Assembly (NCBI GenBank): GCA_032718475.1
Contig: JAUCBJ010002899.1
Coordinates: 1 to 64,000 of the forward strand
Direction of reading: 5' to 3'
Source of the DNA: Nemertoderma westbladi
Taxonomy: Eukaryota > Xenacoelomorpha > Nemertodermatida > Nemertodermatidae
DNA length: 64,000 nucleotides
Shown here one piece after another: positions 1 through 10,900 of this stretch. The notes beneath the pieces are model-generated. The model saw only the letters and a list, made by a program, of their open reading frames with translations, was not told the DNA's origin and ran no database searches. The stretch's first letter is position 1; each line of letters starts with the position of its first letter. The translations under genes were made by a program, and so were the position numbers.

Positions 1-621
1 AAATTCGTAAAGTCATGTATAAACAGGACATTGACTATTAAAGAATTACTATTAAATAACATCCCAGATCTGTATGCATTGGAATCACCCTAATTCTACC
101 GCTAGCTTTGCATAATGTCACCATAGCAACAACCACGCTAGAATTAGAATTGAGTTAAAAGAACAATAGAAAGCTTGTCCCATTGAATAGCATAGGGAAT
201 AAATAGTGCACTGATGGTGTCCAAGGATACATAATAATACAGTGACATTCTGGAAGGCATTGACTAACGGACAAGTGACCCGAGTGTGTGTAATTTGTGA
301 CAAGTTGTGTGTGTGGTACTTGTGAGTTTATAGGCGAATGTTACTACTAAGGTGTGTTTACAGTAGCCAGTCGCAATCGTAAAATAACCTAACTCTCCAA
401 GGAAAACCTGAAGTACATCTAAGCCTTTGGGACGGACAGTTGAGTGACTTGTGCCGGTTGTCGTTGTCGTTGTGCGGCTACGTCGTTGGCGAAAGTACAG
501 CGGCGACGACACATCGGCGCTGAGGATCTCGTACTGTCCGGGGGTTGATTGGGTAGGCAGCGACGCCCGCTCGCCTAAATATAAACTCATTATAATATGG
601 ATAAACTCACATATAGCAGAT

Positions 622-1045
622 ATGACGGAGTTGATAGCAGATGGTCTTAGTATCGGGGAGCGATATACTCTACCTTTGCAGGCGTTTGTCGATGGCTTGA
701 TGTGCGGCGACGCTGATCCAACTACTACGGAGGACGATGGTCGTTATATCGAACCGCCAATGTCCCAGGAGCAACTTGTGCGTGAATTGGATTATAGAAA
801 GTTCACTGCTCACTACACGCATCGTAATGGTACGTATATGGACTTCTTGACCACTGGTCATCCTATCGATTTACATAATACGGACTATGTCGACTATATA
901 TCCTGCCCAGCGGAGTCGGAACCATAAACTGAAATTCGAATGCAAAAATTCTATTCGAAATCGACTCGAAAGAAAAGACACTAAAGAAACAAATAAACGC
1001 GGTAACTCCTACGTATATTTAGAATTCTTGATAGAAGCATTGTAA
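622..1045 (+). pseudogene. accessory ORF 1, frameshifted copy
   Basis: The ATG at 622 opens a frame that matches the intact 148-residue ORF at 26910-27356 (minus), including the motifs RYTLPLQAF, PMSQEQL and GHPIDLH. A deletion after about position 897 shifts the frame, so the first frame stops at 927. The matching C-terminal part (ending LEFLIEAL) resumes in another frame and stops at 1043-1045, the same stop as in the intact copy. I recognise no domain and cannot name a function. Its position between pol and the 3' LTR suggests an element-encoded accessory protein. Confidence 0.6.
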
Positions 1046-1193
1046 CAACAAATAAATATCACCCGCGTTTCCCCTACCAGACGTGCGTCTTTGGTATTAT
1101 TACGGTAAATGCCCTAGATCCAGCCAATAAACGGAAAGACATAAACATCCACGGAAACGTTGTGTTAAACACAGTTGTGCTCGTTATATTTAC

Positions 1194-1394
1194 TTGAGTT
1201 TCGACCGAAACTTGTTTGACGTACCACCTATGCTCACTCGGCTCGAACGATCCTGGAGTAAACCTACGATCAGAGTCCCGGAATACTCGATCAAACCTCC
1301 TCATTCCTTAGTCGGACCTCAGACCTGCGATCCTGGTGGTGTCGCGGATCCTCGTGGACTGTATTCACTGTTCAAAGATCTAGTGCTACCCTAA
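1194..1394 (+). pseudogene. accessory ORF 2 relic
   Basis: The frame shares the core RSxxKPxIRVPxYxIxPPHSL and the ending SLFKDLVLP with the minus-strand frame at 26444-26743. Conservation between two diverged copies indicates former coding. There is no ATG at the start, and the upstream bases (about 1080-1190) also match in another frame, so the intact protein was longer or spliced. Function unknown. Confidence 0.4.
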
Positions 1395-1667
1395 CAATTA
1401 ATCGGTAACACTCCGACAGTGATTTCTAGCTAGCCGCCCATCTTACCTAGCCGGATTGTGATGCGGACACCTCATATCACTATCCTACCGTATGGTCGTC
1501 CCCGTTTAACGCGATACAACCCTTCATCAAGGTGAAGGAGAGTTTTGTACGAAACGAGTTAAACGTGATTCTATAAAGATCAAAAAGGAAACCTGCGTTT
1601 GTTCAGATAAACGTAAGTTATAACAGTAAGTCCAATCGATAAACGAATTGGCCTTATCTCGGTTCGA

Positions 1668-1952
1668 TTGGGAAATCTCGAATCTCTAAAGATATCAAGC
1701 TTAGAAAACCCTATTCTCTGCGAGAGTTTTGGACGAACATATCCCATGACAAGCGGAGGAAAATCAGCTCGAGGAGAAGCATATCGAAATGGACGAGACA
1801 CCGACAGTAAACCCAAACCTTCTAATGCAATCATATTGCACCCTTCACCCAGGAGTTATGGCCCTCCTAGTAAAGTGGTTCCCCCCAAAGAGAAAAGGAC
1901 TCTTGCTAGCTTTAAAAAACTGCGTAAACGCCGTCCGCGCGAGAAAGACTAA
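1668..1952 (+). CDS. accessory ORF 3, basic C-terminus
   Basis: This frame of about 95 codons opens on TTG and has no obvious ATG. It matches 25998-26249 (minus): shared SARGEAYRNGRD and a lysine/arginine-rich end (KLRKRRPR) that looks like a nuclear or nucleolar targeting or RNA-binding tail. Both copies stop within about 90 bases of the LTR. It may be the last exon of a spliced accessory gene together with ORFs 1 and 2. That is inference; no splice junction was established. Confidence 0.4.
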   Translation: MGNLESLKISSLENPILCESFGRTYPMTSGGKSARGEAYRNGRDTDSKPKPSNAIILHPSPRSYGPPSKVVPPKEKRTLASFKKLRKRRPREKD

Positions 1953-2030
1953 CTGTTTAGAGTATCTTTAGGTTTTAGAAACTGTGATTTTTATATTTTA
2001 TAGACTGAAAATCCCATTTTCTGGGAGCGG

Positions 2031-3263
2031 TGTAAAAGCCTTTGCTGAATTGCCCCGTTATTTTTATTATCTTTTACATTAAAATACTCTGTAGTTGATT
2101 TAATAAGTGTAAGAGACCGTATTATTGCTGTATCGGTGTTTTTAGAGGATCTAAGACCTATTTCCTCCGTATGTGTACTGTGAAAGGCATATTTTATGAT
2201 TCTATGGCAATTCGTGACGCAAAGGGGTGATAGCTACTCTTGAACAGTAGTTACTATGACTACGGTTAACAGCTGACATTCATACGTGTTGATTTCCTTT
2301 GTTCTACGGCGTCTCTCAGTTCAGTCAGCCAATGAGAGCGTTTTTGTGGCTCCTTGTACAGAAAATTTCCGAGAAATGACGCAATGCCTATGTGCAGTGT
2401 TTACATTCAGTCCTGAGCCTAAGAAAGAACGGCTTGGAAGTATTTTGTGCCTTACTGTTTTTGGTCTTACACTAGTAGGTTTAATTATAAAGGGCATATA
2501 TCCTTTAACATACCTAAAGACTACTGCTAACTGATCATACATCCTGACTGCTGAAACATTGCAAACTCGTAACAATCAGTGTTCAGTTGTTGTTTTATAC
2601 TGCTATTTACTGTCAGTTCTTCATAATATGGTTGATGAATTATTATATTTGGAATAACGATAAATAACCCCGCAACCCAATATTCTTGATATACCGAAGG
2701 TAAGAGAGAAAGGTTACCAATAACGATTGTGACTTATGTTAAAGTGGTTTGAAGTGAATCTAATGTTATTTGATAGACCCTACATGAGTCAGCCTGTGTT
2801 CCTTTTATATGTGACTAAAATCAGTGAAGATTGGCAGATTAGTATGCAGTATTGTGCAGCATTGTGTATGAGTGAGTCTGTTAAAGAAGCAATTCCTAAA
2901 GAATGCGCCATATATGTGAATTATAATTAAGCCATATCGTTGTGAGTAGTTTAAGTCATAACTCTGTTTATATAGATAAAGCGCCACGTCCTAAAGGAAC
3001 TGTTAATATTCCCGAAGGTGAATAATATTGTCAGAGATTATATAATACTGTCAGTCGAATAATACATTAGGCTTACATAGCAATAAAAATTAAACCGTCG
3101 AACCCAATCTCCCGGGAATATCCAGCGGGTGAATGGTCGCGCACGGATTGGTTTCGACTAGTGTAGTGAATCAAATACTTATCATAGACTAAAAACAGAT
3201 TTAATATCTAGAAGACATCTTAATTTGGTGGGTTAAACTGCCAAAGGTCTGAAAGCGCGAACA
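2031..3263 (+). repeat. BEL-family LTR
   Basis: It starts TGTAAAAGCC and ends GCGCGAACA, so it has TG...CA ends. It is the same family as the LTRs at 24765-25919, 37553-38510 and 39771-40940, but clearly more diverged, especially in the first 300 bp. It follows the purine motif GGAGCGG at 2024-2030. It is the 3' LTR of the segment at 1-2030. It lies only 459 bp upstream of a gag start, so it may also serve as the 5' LTR of the next element, as in a tandem joined through one LTR. Short ORFs inside it are not genes. Confidence 0.75.
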
Positions 3264-3721
3264 GATATTTAGGTTTAGCCGGCCATGGTTTTTTGAATCG
3301 CTCAAGTTAGAGAGAGAGTTAGAGAGAGTCGCAACCCGAAGATGTAGCCACGCGCTAGTGGATACATATAATATTTGAAATTAAAAATTACGTTGATTAG
3401 AGCTATATATATATAAAATTAGAAATATTCGGGCGGCAAGTATATTTTGAATATTTTGTATTAGATTCAAAGTTATTTTGTGTCATACCGGTATTTAATG
3501 CTATATAGTAGCTATATAATAATATTTTTGTTTAAATATTGTGCTAGTATTTGCTATAACTATACCCCATTAAATTCACAATATTGCATTGCGAATTTAT
3601 TTGACATTTTGGACCAACTGATTATTTGACAAATAATTTGACCGTATTTCGGTTAAATTATAATTATATCTCGAACTTTTGCAAGATATTTTTTGCCGGA
3701 AGGCAAAACATTATTAAGACT
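3264..3721 (+). other. untranslated leader before gag
   Basis: AT-rich leader between the LTR and the first gag ATG. It contains the palindrome ATACCGGTAT near 3485, which also recurs in the leader of the minus-strand element (35420-35670). I could not identify a convincing tRNA primer-binding site immediately after the LTR end. Confidence 0.4.
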
Positions 3722-6700
3722 ATGAGTGTCTCAGACAAGGAGGCACTAGAGGACAGCTATGAGACGGCGGCTGGACCGCCGACTGACGATAGCGTCAATA
3801 TTACTGTTGATGACAATGCCGACTATGACGACGCAGCGAGCGACGCTGACGTAAGTGAACAGGAGGACGAGACAGTGACTAGTGAGGAAGAACAGCAGCC
3901 TCAGGTAATAGTATTAGAATCCCCTACCGCTACCGTAAGGAAGGATTGTACAGCAACCCGACCAGAGGTGAGTGATAAGGAGGGTAGTGTAGCAGAAGCG
4001 AGAGCCCGGAGCCCGGTTTCCAGACCTGTGGGTATGGTAAGTGCCGTGGTCCCGACGGCTGTAAGGAGTACCCGTAGTTCCCGAAATAATCCTTCAAGTC
4101 CACCGAGTGTAAGTCAGGTAAGTGATAGAGAGTTCGACGTTGCGATAAAGAAGAAACTTCGCGCGCACGCCGGACATATAACCCGGACGGCGGACAAGGT
4201 AAGGAAAATGTTAGCCGACTCAGCGAACATCGGGAGGGTAGAGTTAGCAGAGATTAGAAGAGGATATAACTCAGCGTTATTCAAGCAGACGGAGGAGCTT
4301 GCAGTCCTAGCGAAGAAGGCAGTAGAGTCTCAGTCGAGCGACGTAGCGACGAGGATTTACGACAGGGTTTTAGCAGCCTTGTTGGAGCACCGCGAGTTAT
4401 CGGAGCGATTCCGACGAGTTAGGACGGAGAACTGGCTGCTATGGGCATCACAAGCGCAGGCGACTCAGGTGAGTGACGCAGAGTTGAGAGACTTAGTGGA
4501 GCGAGAAGAGATCCAAGATAAAGAAGAGCGCCGGTATCAAAGGGAAGTTACTAGCTGGCTGATGCAGAATGGAGTGGTGGTACCAGGCCAGGTGCTACCG
4601 ACGACGGAGAACATCCAACAGAGGACGTTGACTCCACGCGACGACGCATCCAGAGACAGCGGCGATTCCCAGGTTAGTCACGCGCGAGGTAAGGTTATAT
4701 GTGCTAGATCCCTTGTTTCGCACAACTCGGCGGAGGAGAGAAGACGCCGACTGGACGAACAGCAGGCGGAAGTTTTGCGTGCATCGGAAGCACGGAAGGA
4801 AGCCGAGCGGGAACGGGAGCGAACACGTAAGTTAGACGCGAAGTTGCGCGAATTGGAAGATAAAGGTAAGCGTGAGCGAGCGGAACGCGAGCAGAAGGAA
4901 CGTGAACTTCAACTTGAACGCGAACGCAAGGAACGCGAACTCGAACTTGAACGCGAGCAGAAAGAACGCGAACTCCAGCTCGAACGCGAACGCAAGGAAC
5001 GCAAACTCCAGCTCGAACGCGAACAAAAGAAACGTGAACTCGAACTTGAACGCGAACGCAAGGAACGTGAACTCGAGATCGAGAAAGAGCGACAAGCGTT
5101 GTATGAAGAAAGGGCGCGTATGGAAGAAGAGGGCGCAGCGAGACGAGCGAGGGAAGAAGAAGAACGTAAACTGGCGCAGTTGGAAAGTGCGAGATTAAGT
5201 TTAGAGAGCGAAGAACGGACTAGGAAGGCGAACGAAATCGCCGAGAAGGGGATGCGAATGATCGAAGAATGTGGGGCGAGTGTAGGGACAGAGTTGCGAG
5301 AACTGTTCGCACTGCAGAAGGCCGAACAGGAAGCGAGAACTCCGACCATACGCGAGTCGACGACGACCAGAATTCCTATACCCGGTCCAGCTATTACGAG
5401 TACACGGATCGCTAAACCGTTCTCTACATATCGCACGCCAGTTGGTATTAGTGCTTCACCCATCGCCCAGGATCTACGTCATCGGAACACCGCACCACTA
5501 TACACCGAACGCGACAACGGAGAGTTTAGAGAAACTCCGACGGGACGAGTACTTGGCGAACCGAACCCGCGGGTTTGGAATACGCGGACGGAGCGCCGAC
5601 CCAGTTCGACGGAGAACTTCCGGGTTAAACCGGAAGAGGGATCATATGAGAGACAGCGGATTACTCAAATAGAGCCGACTATACAACAGAACCCTAGCCA
5701 GGAATTTATTACGAGGGATGAGTTAAGTGCTAGTTTAGCGCAAGCTATATCGCCGCACATCCAACCTATAACGGACATGCTTAGCAACCTACGGTTAAAG
5801 GAAGCAGCCCAGGTAAGAAGTAATTCAAATCCCAGCAGGCCTGAATTAGATAAAGTCCAGCCTAGTCAACGAGTACGTATATCAGAGGAGACTATACCAC
5901 ATAGACCTCAGGTAAGGACGCCTGTCCCGAACATCTCTAATCCCAACTTCGAAAATTCGGCCGAGAAATTTATTGAGGAGGCTTGGATCAGGGCCTCGGC
6001 GCGCAAACCATCGCGAGCGCTAAGGACTGACACCGAGTCAAGCGATGAAGAGGAAGAAATGAGACGTCAGAAGTCCCGAAACTATAAGGAAAGAAGGACC
6101 GACGCGGAGCAGGTAAGTTGGAACCACCGGGAAAGGACCAGACTTAACAACCCTGCGGAACTAAACCATTTGTTAACCCGGAACGACGCAACCCTTAGGG
6201 ACATAGGTAAGTTTGCTGCTAGGCAAGGACTGCCGACGCAACAACCCCAGAAGTTTATGGGCAACCATAAGCACTGGAGGACTTTCAAAACCTATGTCGA
6301 CGAGCAGCTAACCAACAGCACCTTTACTCCCAACGAGAAGTTCAACTATTTGCTTCAGATGCTCCATCGAGAACCTAGAGCCATTGCTGATAACTTCGTC
6401 GGCAACGAAAGAGCATTCGAGTTAGCGATGAAGACGCTTAGTGACATCTACGGGAATAAAACCAAGATGGCGCAGTCGATAGTAGAAGACTTGGGTAAGG
6501 GTGGAAGGATTACAACTCCGTTAGAGCTGTTGAACTTAGCGAACGCTATTTCGAACGCATTGGACATCTTGAGGACGGTGAATCTACCTCATCATGGTGA
6601 TCACGCCGAAGTTTTAAAGAGCGTAATAAGACGTCTAAACATGCGTTACCGACAGAAATGGCGCAAATTAGAGAATAAGTTGGAGGGCCAAGGTAAAGTA

Positions 6701-7870
6701 TTGACACTTCAGCATATTCATGACATGATAGCCACAGACGCAGTAGCAGAGATGAAATCAAACTTCTCAGAGGAGAATATGAGGGAGTCTAAACCTGTTA
6801 CCGGTAAGTCTATGGTAAGTTTTGCCGATGACAGGACCACTGTGACATTTAACTCAGTAGACAGATATAATTCGAGTACCCCAGCCTTTAGATCAGACTC
6901 GCGAGTATGGTCAGGTGAGCGGTTAGATAGACCTAGGTTGAAGCAACAGGAGTTGCCGGATGGATTTGTAGGTTGCCAATACTGTTTACTAAAGGAGGTA
7001 AGATCTGACGACCATAAGTTAGATAGTTGCAGACGGTTCAAAGAATTAAATTCGGAACAGAGAAGAGTTCAAGTGCGGACGTTGGACACCTGTTGGGCAT
7101 GTCTTGCGCCAGGTCATGTACGGCGGCAGTGCCCGAACAGCAAGGACGGATGCATGGAATGCGGCAGACTACATCACAAGTTGCTACATGCGGATTTCCA
7201 CACCCCGACGGACCGTTACTTACAGCGAAATCCTCACAGGAAGGGGAGCAAAGAACCCGTATCGATAAGGAGGAATACGTATACCGGCATTCAGGACGAT
7301 GGTTATCAACCAGGTTCGTCGGACGAGGATGGCGAGTCGAGCGCGAGAGAAGTGACCTGCCAAGGTTTCACCGCGGATAGTTCATCGACCAGGGCACGGA
7401 CGTATTTATCATCGGCCACGTCGGAAATATTTAGCGTGATTCCGGTGAAACTCAGTGGCGATAAGGGATCGAAGCGAATATATGTGATGTTGGATACTGC
7501 GTCCACATTATCGTATATCGACGAGGAAGTGGCGAGAGCTGTTTCTAGCTTCCAGGACGCCGAGGAGATCCAAATAGAGTTGAAGTCTATGCACGGGGTA
7601 GGAGACCTCAAGGGACACAGAATTTCGGTAGAACTAGATTCCCTACTTCCGAGAGACCAACACACTCGACAAGAACGGAAAGCTTTGCCATTGGACGGAT
7701 TTAAGTGTCTAGCTATGAAGGGATTCGGCAGGCAGTTAGGTAAGGTGCCACCGATGAGTCCCATAGCACAGGAGTATTTTGACAAGCTCAGGATACCGAG
7801 ACACCAGGTAGGTTATAGGAATGTTTCTATGTTGATTGGTGCAGAACAGCTGATCGCACACCAAATATGA
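3722..7870 (+). CDS. gag: BEL/Pao gag-protease
   Basis: The first in-frame ATG is at 3722 and gives 1382 residues; the open frame upstream to 3626 has only a TTG. Residues 1-330 are acidic and low complexity. About 337-513 is a long charged coiled coil with six 11-residue repeats. About 840-925 resembles the Pao gag core (DUF1759-like). About 1085-1160 has cysteine/histidine zinc-knuckle-like clusters, including CWACLAPGHVRRQC. About 1255 has an aspartic protease motif, DTAS. The frame ends at TGA 7868-7870, but the same frame stays open into pol. The expected product is a capsid/nucleocapsid polyprotein with protease. The gag is unusually long and rich in GTAAGT motifs. Confidence 0.85.
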   Translation: MSVSDKEALEDSYETAAGPPTDDSVNITVDDNADYDDAASDADVSEQEDETVTSEEEQQPQVIVLESPTATVRKDCTATRPEVSDKEGSVAEARARSPVSRPVGMVSAVVPTAVRSTRSSRNNPSSPPSVSQVSDREFDVAIKKKLRAHAGHITRTADKVRKMLADSANIGRVELAEIRRGYNSALFKQTEELAVLAKKAVESQSSDVATRIYDRVLAALLEHRELSERFRRVRTENWLLWASQAQATQVSDAELRDLVEREEIQDKEERRYQREVTSWLMQNGVVVPGQVLPTTENIQQRTLTPRDDASRDSGDSQVSHARGKVICARSLVSHNSAEERRRRLDEQQAEVLRASEARKEAERERERTRKLDAKLRELEDKGKRERAEREQKERELQLERERKERELELEREQKERELQLERERKERKLQLEREQKKRELELERERKERELEIEKERQALYEERARMEEEGAARRAREEEERKLAQLESARLSLESEERTRKANEIAEKGMRMIEECGASVGTELRELFALQKAEQEARTPTIRESTTTRIPIPGPAITSTRIAKPFSTYRTPVGISASPIAQDLRHRNTAPLYTERDNGEFRETPTGRVLGEPNPRVWNTRTERRPSSTENFRVKPEEGSYERQRITQIEPTIQQNPSQEFITRDELSASLAQAISPHIQPITDMLSNLRLKEAAQVRSNSNPSRPELDKVQPSQRVRISEETIPHRPQVRTPVPNISNPNFENSAEKFIEEAWIRASARKPSRALRTDTESSDEEEEMRRQKSRNYKERRTDAEQVSWNHRERTRLNNPAELNHLLTRNDATLRDIGKFAARQGLPTQQPQKFMGNHKHWRTFKTYVDEQLTNSTFTPNEKFNYLLQMLHREPRAIADNFVGNERAFELAMKTLSDIYGNKTKMAQSIVEDLGKGGRITTPLELLNLANAISNALDILRTVNLPHHGDHAEVLKSVIRRLNMRYRQKWRKLENKLEGQGKVLTLQHIHDMIATDAVAEMKSNFSEENMRESKPVTGKSMVSFADDRTTVTFNSVDRYNSSTPAFRSDSRVWSGERLDRPRLKQQELPDGFVGCQYCLLKEVRSDDHKLDSCRRFKELNSEQRRVQVRTLDTCWACLAPGHVRRQCPNSKDGCMECGRLHHKLLHADFHTPTDRYLQRNPHRKGSKEPVSIRRNTYTGIQDDGYQPGSSDEDGESSAREVTCQGFTADSSSTRARTYLSSATSEIFSVIPVKLSGDKGSKRIYVMLDTASTLSYIDEEVARAVSSFQDAEEIQIELKSMHGVGDLKGHRISVELDSLLPRDQHTRQERKALPLDGFKCLAMKGFGRQLGKVPPMSPIAQEYFDKLRIPRHQVGYRNVSMLIGAEQLIAHQI
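4886..5083 (+). repeat. six 33-bp coding repeats (hendecads)
   Basis: Six tandem units of 33 nt each encode an 11-residue pattern RExKxRxLxxE. An 11-residue period fits hendecad coiled-coil packing (three turns per 11 residues). It lies inside the gag coiled coil and probably arose by unit duplication. The opposite-strand open frames over this stretch are by-products of the codon pattern. Confidence 0.8.
7868..7870 (+). other. single in-frame TGA between gag and pol
   Basis: gag (from 3722) and pol (from 7949) are in the same frame. The 78 bases between them are open and include a GPHAHRTxLGW-like stretch typical of the protease-to-RT junction in BEL pol. The only break is this TGA. It could be a readthrough stop or a CGA-to-TGA change that inactivated the copy. 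Confidence 0.75.
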
Positions 7871-7948
7871 GAAAAGAGACCAGCTGAGCCGCATGTCAAT
7901 GGACCACATGCCCATAGGACTATATTAGGTTGGTATACACGAGTACCC

Positions 7949-10900
7949 ATGTCTTATGAGTTTACAGGTGGCGACAAGCCAATGAACAGATACGACGAAT
8001 TACAGCCTATAACTCAACCACCGTTAGTAGAACCACCAGACATAGACGAGTTTAGGAGAACCTGTATTGACCACTATAGTGACTTTAGCGAGTCGGACGA
8101 GGAGTTGATTCCCGATAATGTTAGGTTGTCGGAACCACTTCATAACGACCGGACAGATAGTGAACCCGAGGACTACTGTTATCAGACCCGTGGGTCTGGT
8201 TCAGCGGCCCACGCTACTTATCTGACTAACGTTTTGACTTATACAGACATAGTGGAGGGTCAGGTGGCTAAATATCGAGACCTAGACATTTTCCAATACA
8301 GTGAGGAGGAATTACAGAAGGAATTGATACGCCAGGACCTCGAGACAGGAGCCAGAACCGTCGAATGGCTGGATAGGGACGCAATGGAACCCGGTGGATA
8401 TGACCTAGCCATGTCTACTGATGAGAAACGGTCGCTGGAGATGATGGAAGACACCATATGTCTACTACCGACTGGACATTTTGAAGTTGGAATGTTGTGG
8501 CGTCGACAACCACCTAAGTTGGAGAACAACTATAACTTAGCCTTGAAAAGATTAAACGGAGTAAGGGCTCGGTTGTTAAGGAATCCGGACATTAGGGAGA
8601 AGTATTGCGCCCAGATCAACAACTATTTCACCAAGGGATTTGCTGGGAAGGTAGAGGACCCTGACTTAGTGACAGACCAGACTTATTACCTTCCACACCA
8701 CTATGTGACTCACCCTGACAAGCCAGACAAAGTCCGAGTAGTCAACGACTGCGCAGCAGTCTATAGAGGTATGTCCCTGAATTCAGAGTTGATGGATGGT
8801 CCCAACCTGAATAACTATTTGATCGGAATACTGTTACGTTTTAGACAGCGGCGATTCGCATTTACTTGTGACATCGAGGCGATGTTCCACCAGGTAAGAG
8901 CCTGTAAGACAGACCAGGATAGCCTTCGCTTTCTCTGGTATGAGAATGAAGACTTATCCGGCCCAGTGGTTACATACCAAATGTACGTTAGGATATTTGG
9001 CGCCCGCGATAGTCCGAATGGTACGCTGTTTGTTCTAAAGAAAACGGCAACAGCCCAGATTGGTAAGTACCCAGTAGAGGTTATCGAGTCCATCTTGAGA
9101 AACTTCTACATGGACGACGGATTGGTGTCCAAGGACACAGCGGAACAAGCCATAGAAGTGGCTCACGGCCTGCAAGAGTGCTTGGCTACAGGGGGATTTC
9201 CTCTGACCAAGTTCACTACGAACTCAGAGGCCTTATTAGAGTCGTTCCCGGTGAAAGATCGCGGGAGCGGAGACATAGAATTGGGGGTAGAACCAATCCC
9301 CATGGCGCGAGTACTGGGACTCGCTTGGAACCCGAACTCAGATAAGTTCCAGGTAAGAGTTAGATTTGAGCCCAGTAGCCCAGACAAAGTTTTGACTAAG
9401 AGGATTTGCTTATCGACATTAAGTAGACTATTTGACCCGATGAACTTTATCAGTCCGGTTATATTACAGGCACGAGCGTGCATGAGGAAAATTTGGTTGT
9501 CCGACTTAGAGTGGGACGAACCAATATCTCCTATACATGCAAAGCAGTGGAGGGAGTGGGAAGCCGAGTTGCATCTATTGAAAAATATAGATGTACCCCG
9601 TTCCTACTTTCCGAATCAGCTGGTATTTCCAGCTGATTTAGAGCTGCACTTATTTAGTGACGCAATTGACACCGGCTTTGGTATGGTAGCCTACCTTCGC
9701 CGAGAGGTAAGTCAGGACAAGTTTGAGACGGCCTTTGTGACTTCTAGATCAAAGACAATGCCGGTCAAATATATGACTGTCCCTCGTGCAGAGTTACAGG
9801 CGGCTGTAGTTTCAGTCGAGGTAAGTAAGCAGATAACTGAGGAGTTAGATACGACATTGACCTTATTCTATTGGACGGACGCATCCTTGGTGTTAGTATA
9901 CATTGCGGCCGACAATATTGCACTAAAGACATTTGTGACCAATAGACGCGCTCAGATCGTTGATTTTTCGACGAAGGAACAGTGGAGACATTGTCCGGGA
10001 GTGTTGAACCCGGCCGACATAACTTCGAGAGGTGCAATGCCGGCGGAATTCTGTCAGGAAGAGTCTCAGGAGTTTTGGTTGCATGGACCTGATTTTCTAA
10101 CGAGGACACAGGAACATTGGCCAGAGCGACTAAAGATAGTGACCAATCCGATGCCTGAAGATGCAGAAGTCAAGGTGGAGAAAGTCTCTAAGTCAAAGTC
10201 TAAAGCCAAACTTAAGTCATTGGAGCGGCCTGAAGAGTCATTGGAGCGGCCTGACGAGTTATTGGAGCGGCCCGGAGACCTGTCAGACCTACAGACTTAC
10301 GTGACTACTAGGTCCGGAAGGGTAAGTTATGACATCAAACCACCCTTACAGACTAAACCAGAGTCACAATTGGTAAGTGACGGACAGAAAATGACCGACA
10401 AAATGGAGCCTTTGGTTTCCAAACCTGCGGGTTTGGATTCGAAACTTCCATTAACTAGCGGACAACCGTCGCTGGCATTAAAGTCATGCAGTGTTTATGA
10501 CAAATTACTAAATTCGTCTGCCTCTTGGCTGACAATTTGTAAAAGAACTGCATGGTTAAGCCGATACGTTTCGTACCTTTGTATAAAACATTCGAAACAT
10601 TTGAGAGAACCATTGAGCACCAATAGTGAGCGAATTCGGAAATTGAAACAACCTCTGACAGAGGATGAGATTGATCAAGCGGAATTAAAGCATTTGAAAC
10701 ATTATCAAATGTGTGCCTTCCCTAAAGAATTCCATCTATTATCGGCTCAACGACCAGTTCTCTATAAACCCCTTAGAAAATGGAGTCCATTAATCCATAA
10801 GGGTTTAATTTGTCATAGATCGAGAATCCAGACTGTCGACATAAACTCACAGTTTCGGTTCCCAGTGATAATCCCTAGTCACCCAATAGAATTGCAAAGA

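Larger units (their letters stand above)
1..2030 (+). mobile_element. 3' internal segment of a BEL-family element
   Basis: This segment matches 25920-27965 in inverted orientation along its whole length, including untranslated parts. In both places it ends with the same GGAGCGG purine motif directly before an LTR. It is therefore the 3' internal part of an LTR element whose 3' LTR is at 2031-3263; the rest of that element lies outside the window. It holds three short conserved frames (622-1045, 1194-1394, 1668-1952). The first 450 bases are non-coding. Confidence 0.75.

Noticed and set aside
2286-2987. Small ORFs inside LTR sequence (also at 25494-25706 and 38390-38587)
   Set aside because: They fall within LTR copies and are not conserved as frames between them.
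4832-5463. Opposite-strand ORFs over the gag coiled coil
   Set aside because: They mirror the biased codons of the RExKxRxL repeats; no independent support.
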